Shown: positions 1-7,128, counted from the stretch's first letter. The stretch is 8,474 bases of DNA from an uncultured Lachnospiraceae bacterium (GCA_945788595.1 CALZMS010000031.1:1-8474), one strand, 5' to 3'. The notes: a model not told the origin generated them from the letters alone. Program-made: numbers and translations.

Positions 1-1493
1 ATGCCCATTTTCTTGCACAGTAGCACAATAGCGGCCGCGATCGCTGCCTTGGCCTGCTGGACTTCACCGATATCCTTCTGGGTGAGATAAACCTTATCTG
101 TGATCTTAAAAGCGTTCTTTCCATCCACTTTAATGATACGATCCTGATGTTTTACAGCATTTTCTTCTTCCAGCTCATCTGGATCCATCAGACGGCCTGT
201 ATCCTCCACAAAGCCTTCCTTCAAAAGCATGGCCACGATATCCATGAGGCCGGAACCGCAGATACCTACAGCTTCACCTCCGCCAATGGTACTGTATACG
301 ATCTCACCGTCTTTCATTTCAATATGATCTACGGCGCCTTTGGCTCCCCGCATACCGCAGGCGATCTTGGCGCCCTCAAAAGCCGGTCCTGCCGCTGTGG
401 AGCAGGTAATCATTCTGTTTTTATTTCCCAGCACCATCTCTCCGTTGGTACCGATATCGATCATCAGTGTCATCTTTTCCCTGTGTTCCATATCGCTGGC
501 AATCAGGCAGCCCACTGTATCGGCTCCCACAAAGCCGGCAATATTTGACAGAAAGATCATTGTACCTTCCGGATGAATGGTAAGTCCCACTTCCGAAGCA
601 CGGCACATCATATTTTCCCGGACAGCCGGATTATAGGGAGCATGTACCAGAGATGCCGGAGAGATATTCATAAACAGATGATGCATACAGGTATTTCCCA
701 CAACAGAGACCTGATAGATGTCTTTTCTCTCAATACCGGCCTGTTCTGTCAGTTCTCCCAGCATCTCATTAAGCGCACTGCGGATGCATTTTGCCAGCTC
801 GTCACCACTTCCGTTCTGAAGCACATGGTCGCTTCTGGCAATGACGTCAGCACCGAACTGAGACTGGGGATTTAACCGGCTGGTCACTGCCAGCTGCGCT
901 CCCCGTACACTGTCCAGCAGATATCCCACCACAGAGGTCGTACCGATATCAAACGCTGCCAGATAACATTTCTTTCCTTTTTCCGCCAGTTCCATGACCC
1001 TGTCTTTACATAAGATCACTTCTGCTTCCCGGTCATGCCCTTCCATAAAAGAATAGATGGAAGAGATCACCGCCGGCGATGCTGTAAAATCTGAAGCCGG
1101 ACGTCCGGTGGCCTCGGAGATCGCCTCCTTCAAAAGTTCCCATTCCGAATCGCTTCTTCCCACTTCACAGCGTTTACCTTTAACTGCCACATGCTGAATC
1201 ATGGGCATAATCGGGATCTTTCTCTCCACGCCCGTGGTCAGCAGGCTGTGACCGGTAGCCTTCAGGGAAGTATCCACTTCCATATCGCAGTCTGTATGGA
1301 TCTGACAGGCTTTCTGCACACCATTATATTTTTCGCTTTTGACCTGAACCAGGCATTTTCCGCAGGTGCCGTGTCCTCCGCAGGGGGCATCCGGTGCTGC
1401 CCCCGCGCGAATCAGCGCATCGAGAAGCGTAGCTGTTTCTTCACTCATAAAGCTGCGTTTTTCTTTTACCAGAGTTATTGTATATTCCGCCAT
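1..1493 (-). CDS. [2Fe-2S] ferredoxin-ASKHA domain protein (RACo-like, DUF4445), 3' end outside window
   Basis: The gene reads without interruption from ATG at 1493 to the left edge (497 full codons), so its C-terminus lies outside. A GGGAGG ribosome binding site (1499-1504) sits 5 nt before the ATG. Residues 1-80 resemble a plant-type ferredoxin: C38-x5-C44-x2-C47 within CGGHGTCGKC, with a fourth ligand candidate C63 in QKAC. A linker of about 90 residues follows. Then come ASKHA/actin-like phosphate-binding motifs: DIGTTS at 182-187, DIGTNGE at 346-352 and CGSG at 412-415. This architecture is that of COG3894 proteins such as RACo and RamA, ATP-dependent reductive activators that return an inactive Co(II) corrinoid to Co(I) for methyl transfer. 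The physiological partner, a corrinoid protein or methyltransferase, is not in the window, so the exact role is inferred. It is separated from ftsH by a terminator and is probably transcribed on its own or with genes beyond position 1. The fold call is firm; the specific substrate is open. Confidence 0.88.
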   Translation of the reverse strand, partial: MAEYTITLVKEKRSFMSEETATLLDALIRAGAAPDAPCGGHGTCGKCLVQVKSEKYNGVQKACQIHTDCDMEVDTSLKATGHSLLTTGVERKIPIMPMIQHVAVKGKRCEVGRSDSEWELLKEAISEATGRPASDFTASPAVISSIYSFMEGHDREAEVILCKDRVMELAEKGKKCYLAAFDIGTTSVVGYLLDSVRGAQLAVTSRLNPQSQFGADVIARSDHVLQNGSGDELAKCIRSALNEMLGELTEQAGIERKDIYQVSVVGNTCMHHLFMNISPASLVHAPYNPAVRENMMCRASEVGLTIHPEGTMIFLSNIAGFVGADTVGCLIASDMEHREKMTLMIDIGTNGEMVLGNKNRMITCSTAAGPAFEGAKIACGMRGAKGAVDHIEMKDGEIVYSTIGGGEAVGICGSGLMDIVAMLLKEGFVEDTGRLMDPDELEEENAVKHQDRIIKVDGKNAFKITDKVYLTQKDIGEVQQAKAAIAAAIVLLCKKMG

Positions 1494-1498
1494 TTCTT

Positions 1499-1504
1499 CC
1501 TCCC
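1499..1504 (-). promoter_or_regulatory. Ribosome binding site of the ferredoxin-ASKHA gene
   Basis: GGGAGG on the minus strand lies 5 nt upstream of the ATG at 1493. It fixes this start, because the ferredoxin domain begins directly after it. Confidence 0.85.
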
Positions 1505-1507
1505 ATC

Positions 1508-1522
1508 GTCTGTCAGGCAGAC
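1508..1522 (-). repeat. Small inverted repeat just upstream of the ribosome binding site
   Basis: GTCTG (1508-1512) and CAGAC (1518-1522) can form a 5-bp stem with a 5-nt loop. The dyad ends 4 nt before the GGGAGG ribosome binding site. It could be a leader hairpin or an operator half-site pair, but a 5-bp stem can arise by chance. Confidence 0.3.
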
Positions 1523-1540
1523 TGTTTTCTTCTGGTTTTT

Positions 1541-1574
1541 ATCATATCATACTCTGTTATTTTTTTCACCAGAA
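1541..1574 (-). promoter_or_regulatory. Weak candidate promoter for the ferredoxin-ASKHA gene
   Basis: Two overlapping TATGAT hexamers (1546-1551 and 1541-1546, minus strand) lie about 50 nt upstream of the start codon and downstream of the ftsH terminator, where a promoter would be expected. The -35 region is poor: the 17-nt position relative to the first hexamer reads TTCTGG (1569-1574). An activator-dependent promoter is possible. The call rests mainly on the -10 and on position. Confidence 0.35.
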
Positions 1575-1620
1575 TTACCGTGCAAAAGCGGAGTATTGCA
1601 ATATTTTTATAAAAAATCGC

Positions 1621-1650
1621 AAAAAAAGACAACCGGGAAGTTGTCTTTTT
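1621..1650 (-). terminator. Intrinsic terminator after ftsH
   Basis: AAAAAGACAAC (1623-1633) and GTTGTCTTTTT (1640-1650) form a perfect 11-bp stem with a 6-nt loop. On the minus strand the GACAAC/GTTGTC core is followed by seven T residues (1627-1621). This is a standard Rho-independent terminator at the end of the ftsH transcript. Its A-rich other side could make it bidirectional, but no plus-strand gene needs it. Confidence 0.85.
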
Positions 1651-1653
1651 CCT

Positions 1654-1668
1654 GAGAACTGTATTCTC
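1654..1668. repeat. Short dyad in the ftsH 3' region
   Basis: GAGAA (1654-1658) and TTCTC (1664-1668) flank the 5-nt centre CTGTA. The dyad lies 3 nt from the terminator stem, between it and the larger inverted repeat, so it may be part of a structured 3' UTR. Chance occurrence cannot be excluded. Confidence 0.3.
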
Positions 1669-1744
1669 TTTTGGTGTAGCAAAAACTATATAATGTATTG
1701 GGGGGTTTTTACGATATTTATTATATCCCCGCGCTCACCAAAAG
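1668..1744. repeat. Long-spaced inverted repeat with an inner palindrome
   Basis: Nine-base arms CTTTTGGTG (1668-1676) and CACCAAAAG (1736-1744) enclose 59 AT-rich bases. Inside is a second inverted repeat, GATAT (1713-1717) and ATATC (1723-1727), flanked by G6 (1700-1705) and C4 (1727-1730) runs that can also pair. On the ftsH transcript this could fold as a branched or nested hairpin ahead of the terminator. No known RNA family was recognised. Confidence 0.4.
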
Positions 1745-1781
1745 TCTGCACAAAGTTCATAAAAATGCCAATATCTTTTTG

Positions 1782-3626
1782 TTAATTTTCACCAATGCAC
1801 GGTGTATTTGCCGTGGAAGTAAAGATTTCTTCAAATTCAATCCGGTCAATCTTTTCTCTCTCCATCAGCACACGGGCACATTCATGCAGCACTGCCTCAT
1901 GTTCTTTGACGATAGCCTTTGCCCTGTCATAGCATTCCGCTATGATCCGGCGGATCTCCTCATCGATAGACGCAGCCGTAGCCTCACTGAAGCCTTTGGT
2001 GTGTCCCAGATCTCTGCCGATAAATACTTCATCGGAGTCATTCTCATAAGCTACCATGCCCAGTTTATGGGACATACCATACCGGGTCACCATAGCTTTT
2101 GCCAGAGCCGTAGCCTGACGTATATCCTGAGAAGCACCTGTGGTAATATCTTCAAAGATCAGTTCTTCTGCAATCCGGCCGCCCAGGCAGACCATGATAT
2201 GCTGCAGCATCTGTCCTTTTGTCTCAAACATATCGTCCTTTTCCGGCAGCGGCATTGTATAGCCTGCCGCTCCCATACCGGTAGGAATAATAGAGATCGT
2301 ATATACCGGTTCCATGTCCGGCAATACGTGAAACAGGATCGCATGTCCTGTCTCATGATAGGCCGTGATCTTTTTCTCCTTTTCGGAGATCACACGACTC
2401 TTTTTCTCCATGCCAATACCTACTTTAATAAAGGCACTCTTAATGTCCTGCTGACGGATGAACATACGGTCATCCTTTGCCGCCAGTATGGCAGATTCAT
2501 TCAAAAGGCTTTCCAGCTCAGCTCCGGTAAATCCGGCTGTGGTCTGGGCAATCTGGTGAATATCCACATCTTCTGCCAGGGGCTTATTTTTGGCATGCAC
2601 CTTTAAAATAGCTTCCCGCCCCCGTACATCCGGTACCGCTACCGCTACCTGGCGGTCAAAACGACCCGGTCTTAAAATTGCCGGATCCAGCACATCCACA
2701 CGGTTGGTGGCTGCCATCACGATAATTCCCTCATTAACACCAAAGCCATCCATCTCTACCAGAAGCTGGTTCAGGGTCTGCTCTCTCTCATCGTGACTGC
2801 CGCCCATGCCAGTGCCTCTTCGTCTGGCCACTGCGTCGATCTCATCAATAAAAATGATACAGGGGCTGTGTTTCTTACCTTCTTCAAACAGATCACGTAC
2901 ACGGGATGCACCCACACCCACGAACATCTCAACAAAATCCGATCCGGAAATGCTGAAAAACGGCACTCCCGCTTCTCCGGCAATTGCCTTGGCCATCAGT
3001 GTTTTACCGGTTCCCGGAGGGCCCACCAGAAGTACTCCTTTTGGAATACGGGCACCCACGCGGGTGTATTTCTGGGGATTTTTCAGGAAATCCACGATTT
3101 CCTTCAAATCTTCTTTTTCTTCTTCCAGACCGGCCACCTCTTCAAAAGTGATCTTTTTATCTTTATCGTCGGACAGCTTCGCCCGGCTTTTTCCAAAATT
3201 CATCATTTTGGCATTAGAACCGCCGCCGTTCATTGAACGATTCATAAACATGATCATGATCATAACCACGACCATGGATAAAAGAACAGGCAGCACTACA
3301 TTGCCAAAAATGCTCTCTCCCGGCACATCATCCAGCGTATACTGCAGATCATGCTCCTGCAAAAGCTTTTCCACGTCACTGACGTTGCTGACATAAAAGC
3401 TGACTTCCTGTCCATCCTTAAGCAGCGCATTAACCGAACCGGTAGGGATCTCACGATTCTGCTCTATTTCCACAGCTTGTATCTGTTCCTGTTCCACTGC
3501 TGTCTGAAATTCCTGCCAGGTGTAGACAGAACGTGTCGGCATATTGCCGGACAGATAAATGAACAGAATCACCAGAAGCGCACAAAACACCAGATACCCG
3601 GTCCATATTCTTGATTGTTTTCCCAC
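1782..3626 (-). CDS. ftsH: ATP-dependent zinc metalloprotease FtsH
   Basis: A membrane-anchored hexameric AAA+ protease of 614 aa, within the usual family length. Transmembrane segment 1 is at residues 8-26, an extracytoplasmic FtsH_ext domain spans about 30-107, and transmembrane segment 2 is at 109-128. The AAA module carries Walker A GPPGTGKT (202-209), pore motif FVG (235-237), Walker B IIFIDE (257-262) and the second region of homology ending in RPGRFDR (319-325) with the arginine fingers. The peptidase domain carries zinc motif HETGH (424-428), with D501 in TTGASQD as probable third ligand. It degrades membrane and regulatory proteins; in B. subtilis its targets include SpoIIE and Spo0E. 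The start is GTG (3624-3626) with GAGGAG (3637-3642) 10 nt upstream; no in-frame ATG lies nearby upstream. It follows hpt by 48 nt and is the last gene of the unit. Confidence 0.98.
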   Translation of the reverse strand: MGKQSRIWTGYLVFCALLVILFIYLSGNMPTRSVYTWQEFQTAVEQEQIQAVEIEQNREIPTGSVNALLKDGQEVSFYVSNVSDVEKLLQEHDLQYTLDDVPGESIFGNVVLPVLLSMVVVMIMIMFMNRSMNGGGSNAKMMNFGKSRAKLSDDKDKKITFEEVAGLEEEKEDLKEIVDFLKNPQKYTRVGARIPKGVLLVGPPGTGKTLMAKAIAGEAGVPFFSISGSDFVEMFVGVGASRVRDLFEEGKKHSPCIIFIDEIDAVARRRGTGMGGSHDEREQTLNQLLVEMDGFGVNEGIIVMAATNRVDVLDPAILRPGRFDRQVAVAVPDVRGREAILKVHAKNKPLAEDVDIHQIAQTTAGFTGAELESLLNESAILAAKDDRMFIRQQDIKSAFIKVGIGMEKKSRVISEKEKKITAYHETGHAILFHVLPDMEPVYTISIIPTGMGAAGYTMPLPEKDDMFETKGQMLQHIMVCLGGRIAEELIFEDITTGASQDIRQATALAKAMVTRYGMSHKLGMVAYENDSDEVFIGRDLGHTKGFSEATAASIDEEIRRIIAECYDRAKAIVKEHEAVLHECARVLMEREKIDRIEFEEIFTSTANTPCIGEN

Positions 3627-3674
3627 GTAACCTTTACTCCTCTTGTTTCCGAATCTTCCCGCAATTGCTCTGTC

Positions 3675-4202
3675 TTATTCTTCCGGACAGATCACTCCGA
3701 TATAGGGAAGATTTCTGTATTTCTGTGCATAATCCAGACCAAATCCTACAACAAATTCATCCGGAATATTAAAGCAGACATAATCTGCCTTTACATCCAC
3801 GATCCGGCGCTCCGGCTTATCCAGCATACAGCACAGTTTCATACTGGCCGGCTGCCGGTCATTTAGGACTTTCATCAGATAATGAAGAGTACGTCCCGTA
3901 TCTACGATATCCTCCACGATCAGAACATCTTTTCCCATCAGAGGCTCATCCAGATCCTTTACGATCTTAACAACACCGGAAGATTTTGTGCTGTTTCCAT
4001 AACTGGATACAGACATAAAATCCATTGTCACAGGAATCGTCAGTCTTTTAGCCAGTTCACAGGTAAAAAACACGCTTCCTTTAAGGATTCCCACCAGATG
4101 TACACACTTTCCGGCATAATCACGGTTGATCACTTCTGCCATTTCATCCAGCTTCTTTGCAACTTCTTCTTCACTTAATAATACTTTGATTTTATCGCTC
4201 AT
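3675..4202 (-). CDS. hpt: Hypoxanthine phosphoribosyltransferase
   Basis: Cytosolic purine-salvage enzyme that converts hypoxanthine or guanine plus PRPP to IMP or GMP. The 175 aa match the family size. Visible motifs are the pyrophosphate loop LKGS (40-43), the flexible-loop SSYG (66-69) and the PRPP-binding signature VLIVEDIVDTGRT (93-105), with E97 and D98 contacting ribose and D101 as probable catalytic base. I chose the ATG at 4202: AGGAG (4212-4216) is 9 nt from it but only 3 nt from the in-frame GTG at 4208. The gene overlaps the 3' end of tilS by 11 nt, so translation is probably coupled. The tilS-hpt-ftsH order is conserved in Firmicutes; in Bacillus, HprT and TilS are reported to act together on ftsH expression, and whether that holds here is unknown. 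Confidence 0.97.
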   Translation of the reverse strand: MSDKIKVLLSEEEVAKKLDEMAEVINRDYAGKCVHLVGILKGSVFFTCELAKRLTIPVTMDFMSVSSYGNSTKSSGVVKIVKDLDEPLMGKDVLIVEDIVDTGRTLHYLMKVLNDRQPASMKLCCMLDKPERRIVDVKADYVCFNIPDEFVVGFGLDYAQKYRNLPYIGVICPEE

Positions 4203-5574
4203 GTTCACACTCTCCTGTGATTGTAATCTCCAGGATCCTTTGCGTCTTCTCTGTCACTTTGTAATCTGCGCCGATACGTTCTCCGATCAGCCAGACCACA
4301 GATGATCCGTCAGCAAGAACCCAGAGACTGTCTCTTATGTGTTGTGGTATCTTCCGGTCAATCATAAAACGGTTCAGCTTCTTATGGTGACCGGCATCAT
4401 CTATGGTGATGACGTCTTCAGGCCTGCGTTTACGCAGTGTAAGCCTGTTTTTGATTTTATCATAATCGAACCATTTCGTATACGTATTTTCTGGAATTTT
4501 TGCCGGATTTTGTGGCTTTATACACAGTTCTATCCTGTTTTTTTCAAAAGCAAAGCATCCGGGAACGGTTAACTCCAACGCTTCGTCCCCTTGTTTCCTG
4601 TCCGGCTGTCTGCCGATACAGATGCCTTCTTTTTCTTTCCAGGCAATTATCCCGCACGGAAGACAGATCTTTTTTCCACAGGAGACAAAAAACAGTCTGG
4701 TCACACTCCGGATATGCTCCGCTGTCACATCCTTTCTCCCGCCGGCCTGTACCTCCACCGCACGCAGGATCAGCCGCTGGTGAAACAGTTCCGGTTCATC
4801 CAGCAGAGCTTCTGATAAAAATACGCCATCCTCGCGTTTTCTTACGACATCATTCCATATAGTATCCTCCACCGTACGAAGATACTTTTCTGTCTGCTGA
4901 AGCATAAGAGCCAGATCTGCGATATGCTCTGCTGTCCCCGCATTGACCTTTTCTTCCAAAAGCGGCAGAATCATATGACGAATACAATTTCTTGTATATG
5001 TTGTATCCGCATTGCTTTCATCTTCCCGCCAGGTCATCTTTTTCTGTTCCAGATAAGACAGAATTTCTTTTTTGCTGACACACAGCAGTGGGCGGATAAT
5101 CCCCTCATTCACCGGACGGATCCCGCCAGCCCCCGTCAGACTGCTTCCTCTTGCCATCTGAAACAGTACAGTCTCTGCCTGATCGTTCTGATGATGGGCT
5201 ACTGCAATTGCACCGGTTCCCCATTCTTTTTTCATTCTGTCAAAAAGTCTGTATCGCAGATTCCGTCCGGCCTCCTCAACACTGATTTTCTGTTCTCTTG
5301 CCTCTTTAGCGGCTGATACGTGAAAAATCCGGCAGGGGATTTCGTATTTCCGGCAATATGACTCAACAAAAGCAGCATCCTGATCAGCGTTTTCTCCTCT
5401 GAGTCCATGATGCACATGTACCGCATACAAAGACAGCTCATAATACGGACTCAGCTCACGCAGTATCTCCATCAGGCACAGGGAATCTGCGCCGCCGGAA
5501 AATCCCACCAGTATTTTTTTATTGTCCGGCACCATATGCCACTGTTCCATGAATCGTCCAACTTTTTTTATCAT
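4192..5574 (-). CDS. tilS: tRNA(Ile)-lysidine synthetase
   Basis: TilS attaches lysine to C34 of the CAU-anticodon isoleucine tRNA, which switches it from methionine to isoleucine decoding of AUA; the enzyme is essential. The 460 aa cover the full N-type ATPase and C-terminal domains. The PP-loop is SGGADS (26-31). Further family segments are HHGLRGENAD (55-64), AHHQNDQAET (126-135) and RNCIRHMILPLL (195-206). The C-terminal TilS domain includes LRKRRPEDVI (380-389) and KKLNRFMIDRKIP (398-410). The ATG at 5574 has AGGAG (5583-5587) 8 nt upstream, inside the last codons of spoIIE. The gap to the spoIIE stop is only 5 nt, so the two genes are in one transcription unit, and tilS may also be read from the spoIIE promoter. 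Vegetative expression would then need read-through from divIC or an internal promoter. Confidence 0.97.
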   Translation of the reverse strand: MIKKVGRFMEQWHMVPDNKKILVGFSGGADSLCLMEILRELSPYYELSLYAVHVHHGLRGENADQDAAFVESYCRKYEIPCRIFHVSAAKEAREQKISVEEAGRNLRYRLFDRMKKEWGTGAIAVAHHQNDQAETVLFQMARGSSLTGAGGIRPVNEGIIRPLLCVSKKEILSYLEQKKMTWREDESNADTTYTRNCIRHMILPLLEEKVNAGTAEHIADLALMLQQTEKYLRTVEDTIWNDVVRKREDGVFLSEALLDEPELFHQRLILRAVEVQAGGRKDVTAEHIRSVTRLFFVSCGKKICLPCGIIAWKEKEGICIGRQPDRKQGDEALELTVPGCFAFEKNRIELCIKPQNPAKIPENTYTKWFDYDKIKNRLTLRKRRPEDVITIDDAGHHKKLNRFMIDRKIPQHIRDSLWVLADGSSVVWLIGERIGADYKVTEKTQRILEITITGECEHER

Positions 5575-5579
5575 TCGTA

Positions 5580-7043
5580 TTACTCCTGTTTGTCCCAGAA
5601 ACCAGCCACCAATACAGTTCTGTCATCGGCAGGTATTTTGTCATTTTGAGGAATAGAAGACAGTATCTCCTCACTCATTCGCTTTGGCGCTTTCTGTGTC
5701 AGATGCAGTAAAAGTTCCTGCCAGGCATCTTCCTGCCCGTCTTGTGAAAAAGCATCCTGTACACCATCCGTCACCATGATAATATAATCCCCCGGCTGAA
5801 GACGCACTCTGGCTTTTTCGTATCCGCTCTCTGTTCTCAACCCCGGTGCCATGGTCGGAAAAGCTATACATTCCACCCGGTTACGACGGAGAATATAAGA
5901 TGCACAGGCTCCGGCTTTCATAAACTCACATACTCCGGTGTACAGATTGACCTGACAGATATCCAGTGTGGCATAGGTCTCTCTCTCTTCCTGCAAAAGG
6001 AAAGATGTATGAATCATCTGAAAAGCAGTTTCCTTAGAAAATCCGCAGGCCATAAATTCCTCCAGGAGATTAAGCACCCTCTCACTGGTCTGCTCTGCCC
6101 GCACGCCGGACCCCATCCCGTCAGAGAGACACAGCTGTACACTGCCGTCTCCGGCAAAAATACTGTAATTGTCTCCGCATGTCCGTTCCGGTGCTCTGGG
6201 TATGCGGCTGACGCCGCACAGAAGCTCATAACGCACCGCTTCCGTAAAACAGTAGATTTCATACTCTTCACTAACATACATTTTCTGGTTTTTATCTGGC
6301 ATCAGATGACGCCCCGTAAGTTTTTCCAGAACCTCCAGAACTTCCTGCAGCGATTTTGTCGTGTGATTTCTGGTGCGAAGCGTAACAAAAATTACAAGAC
6401 GCCGGTTATCCTTTTCCATAGACCAGGCTTCCCCCACGACTATCCCCCGCCGATATGCTGCATTTTTGAGTTTTTTTAGCATACCTTCTCCCAGCGGCTG
6501 ATATTTTCGGGCTTCTCTGGCAGACTGACGCAGCATATGGGAGATTTCTCCCAACTGCAGGGCTGTAGCTTCCTGAAGATCCCGGAGCTGTTTTCTGTGA
6601 AACTGTTCAGCATAGTATTCCTGCATACAATAAGCCAGAATCTGCGCTGTCTCCCGGCCTCTGCTGCACCAGGAAAGCCATTCTCCCAGTCCCTGCTCAT
6701 ACTGCTCCCATTTATTCTCATCCATCAGTCGGATCAGACTACCGGCATATTTTTTTCTCCCGATCCGTCCTACTTTTTCGCAATTCACACGGTAATGACA
6801 GTTCGTGCAGGCTCTTCTCTGAAACAGCCCCCAGACACTCTCCATAGCAGAAACAGGCTCTTCTTCCTGTTCATAAAGCTCTTCTGAAAGTGTCTGAAAA
6901 GCTTCTGCTTTCATCCATAACAGCCGGTCCTGCGGCATCAGCCCGCTGAAGCTTTTTTCTTTACCGTGAAAAAAAACTTTTGCCATGTTCTGCGCCGCCA
7001 GAAACAGGCCTGCTGCGAACATGGCAAATATAATCTGCTGCAT
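5580..7043 (-). CDS. spoIIE: Stage II sporulation protein E, short form (PP2C phosphatase with one N-terminal membrane segment)
   Basis: SpoIIE dephosphorylates the anti-anti-sigma factor SpoIIAA, releasing sigma-F in the forespore, and also acts at the polar division site. The C-terminal PP2C domain is intact: GDNYSIF (290-296, D291), LSDGMGSG (306-313, D308), ATLDICQ (358-364, D361), MVTDGVQDAF (423-432, D426) and DDRTVLVAGFW (473-483). Residues 25-280 correspond to the central region, with a C79-x2-C82-x5-C88 cluster. The protein is only 487 aa, against 827 in B. subtilis. The multi-pass N-terminal domain (about 10 helices) is absent; one hydrophobic segment (residues 2-19) replaces it. 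No frameshift is visible, and the gap to divIC is too short to hold a lost N-terminus. I chose the ATG at 7043, with GGGGAGG 7 nt upstream. The earlier in-frame ATG at 7079 lacks such a site and overlaps the predicted -10 element. Confidence 0.93.
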   Translation of the reverse strand: MQQIIFAMFAAGLFLAAQNMAKVFFHGKEKSFSGLMPQDRLLWMKAEAFQTLSEELYEQEEEPVSAMESVWGLFQRRACTNCHYRVNCEKVGRIGRKKYAGSLIRLMDENKWEQYEQGLGEWLSWCSRGRETAQILAYCMQEYYAEQFHRKQLRDLQEATALQLGEISHMLRQSAREARKYQPLGEGMLKKLKNAAYRRGIVVGEAWSMEKDNRRLVIFVTLRTRNHTTKSLQEVLEVLEKLTGRHLMPDKNQKMYVSEEYEIYCFTEAVRYELLCGVSRIPRAPERTCGDNYSIFAGDGSVQLCLSDGMGSGVRAEQTSERVLNLLEEFMACGFSKETAFQMIHTSFLLQEERETYATLDICQVNLYTGVCEFMKAGACASYILRRNRVECIAFPTMAPGLRTESGYEKARVRLQPGDYIIMVTDGVQDAFSQDGQEDAWQELLLHLTQKAPKRMSEEILSSIPQNDKIPADDRTVLVAGFWDKQE

Positions 7044-7050
7044 AAACCAC

Positions 7051-7057
7051 CCTCCCC
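7051..7057 (-). promoter_or_regulatory. Ribosome binding site that sets the spoIIE start
   Basis: GGGGAGG on the minus strand lies 7 nt before the ATG at 7043. It supports this start over the in-frame ATG at 7079, 12 codons upstream. Confidence 0.85.
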
Positions 7058-7077
7058 TGACACCATCGTCGGAGATC

Positions 7078-7110
7078 ATTATACAGACAGTATTCTAAAA
7101 AAAATGTCAA
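7078..7110 (-). promoter_or_regulatory. spoIIE promoter: sigma-A-type hexamers with a 21-nt spacer, probably Spo0A-activated
   Basis: A perfect -35 TTGACA (7105-7110) and a perfect -10 TATAAT (7078-7083) are separated by 21 nt, including a run of eight T residues. A 21 to 22 nt spacing is known from the Spo0A-P-activated sigma-A promoters spoIIE and spoIIG of B. subtilis. On the opposite strand TGTCAAAA (7105-7112) overlaps the -35 and differs by one base from the 0A-box core TGNCGAA; it fits the looser TGTCRAA form. Transcription would start near 7071, giving a leader of about 28 nt that contains the ribosome binding site. Activation by Spo0A is inferred from this architecture. Confidence 0.75.
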
Positions 7111-7128
7111 AACATGAGAGCCAACTGT

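Noticed and set aside
1666..1694. Plus-strand TATAAT at 1689-1694 as an antisense promoter into ftsH
   Set aside because: No acceptable -35 is present at 16 to 18 nt, and no plus-strand gene follows.
1686..1781. Open reading frame continuing in frame for 31 sense codons after the ftsH stop, including an ATG at 1760
   Set aside because: A stretch of this length without a stop is not unusual by chance, no ribosome binding site precedes the ATG, and ftsH already has a normal family length.
1698..2606. 302-codon plus-strand open frame opposite ftsH
   Set aside because: It lies antisense to the conserved peptidase part of ftsH, has no recognisable domain and shows the composition of a reverse-complement shadow, with many H, F and C residues.
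2806..3396. 196-codon plus-strand open frame opposite the ftsH AAA domain
   Set aside because: It is antisense to Walker A and Walker B coding sequence, serine- and threonine-rich, without a ribosome binding site or homology I can see.
4203..4208. GTG at 4208 as the hpt start
   Set aside because: It is only 3 nt from the ribosome binding site. The ATG two codons later has 9-nt spacing.
7044..7079. ATG at 7079 as the spoIIE start
   Set aside because: It overlaps the predicted -10 hexamer and lies upstream of the predicted transcript start. The ATG at 7043 has an ideal GGGGAGG site.
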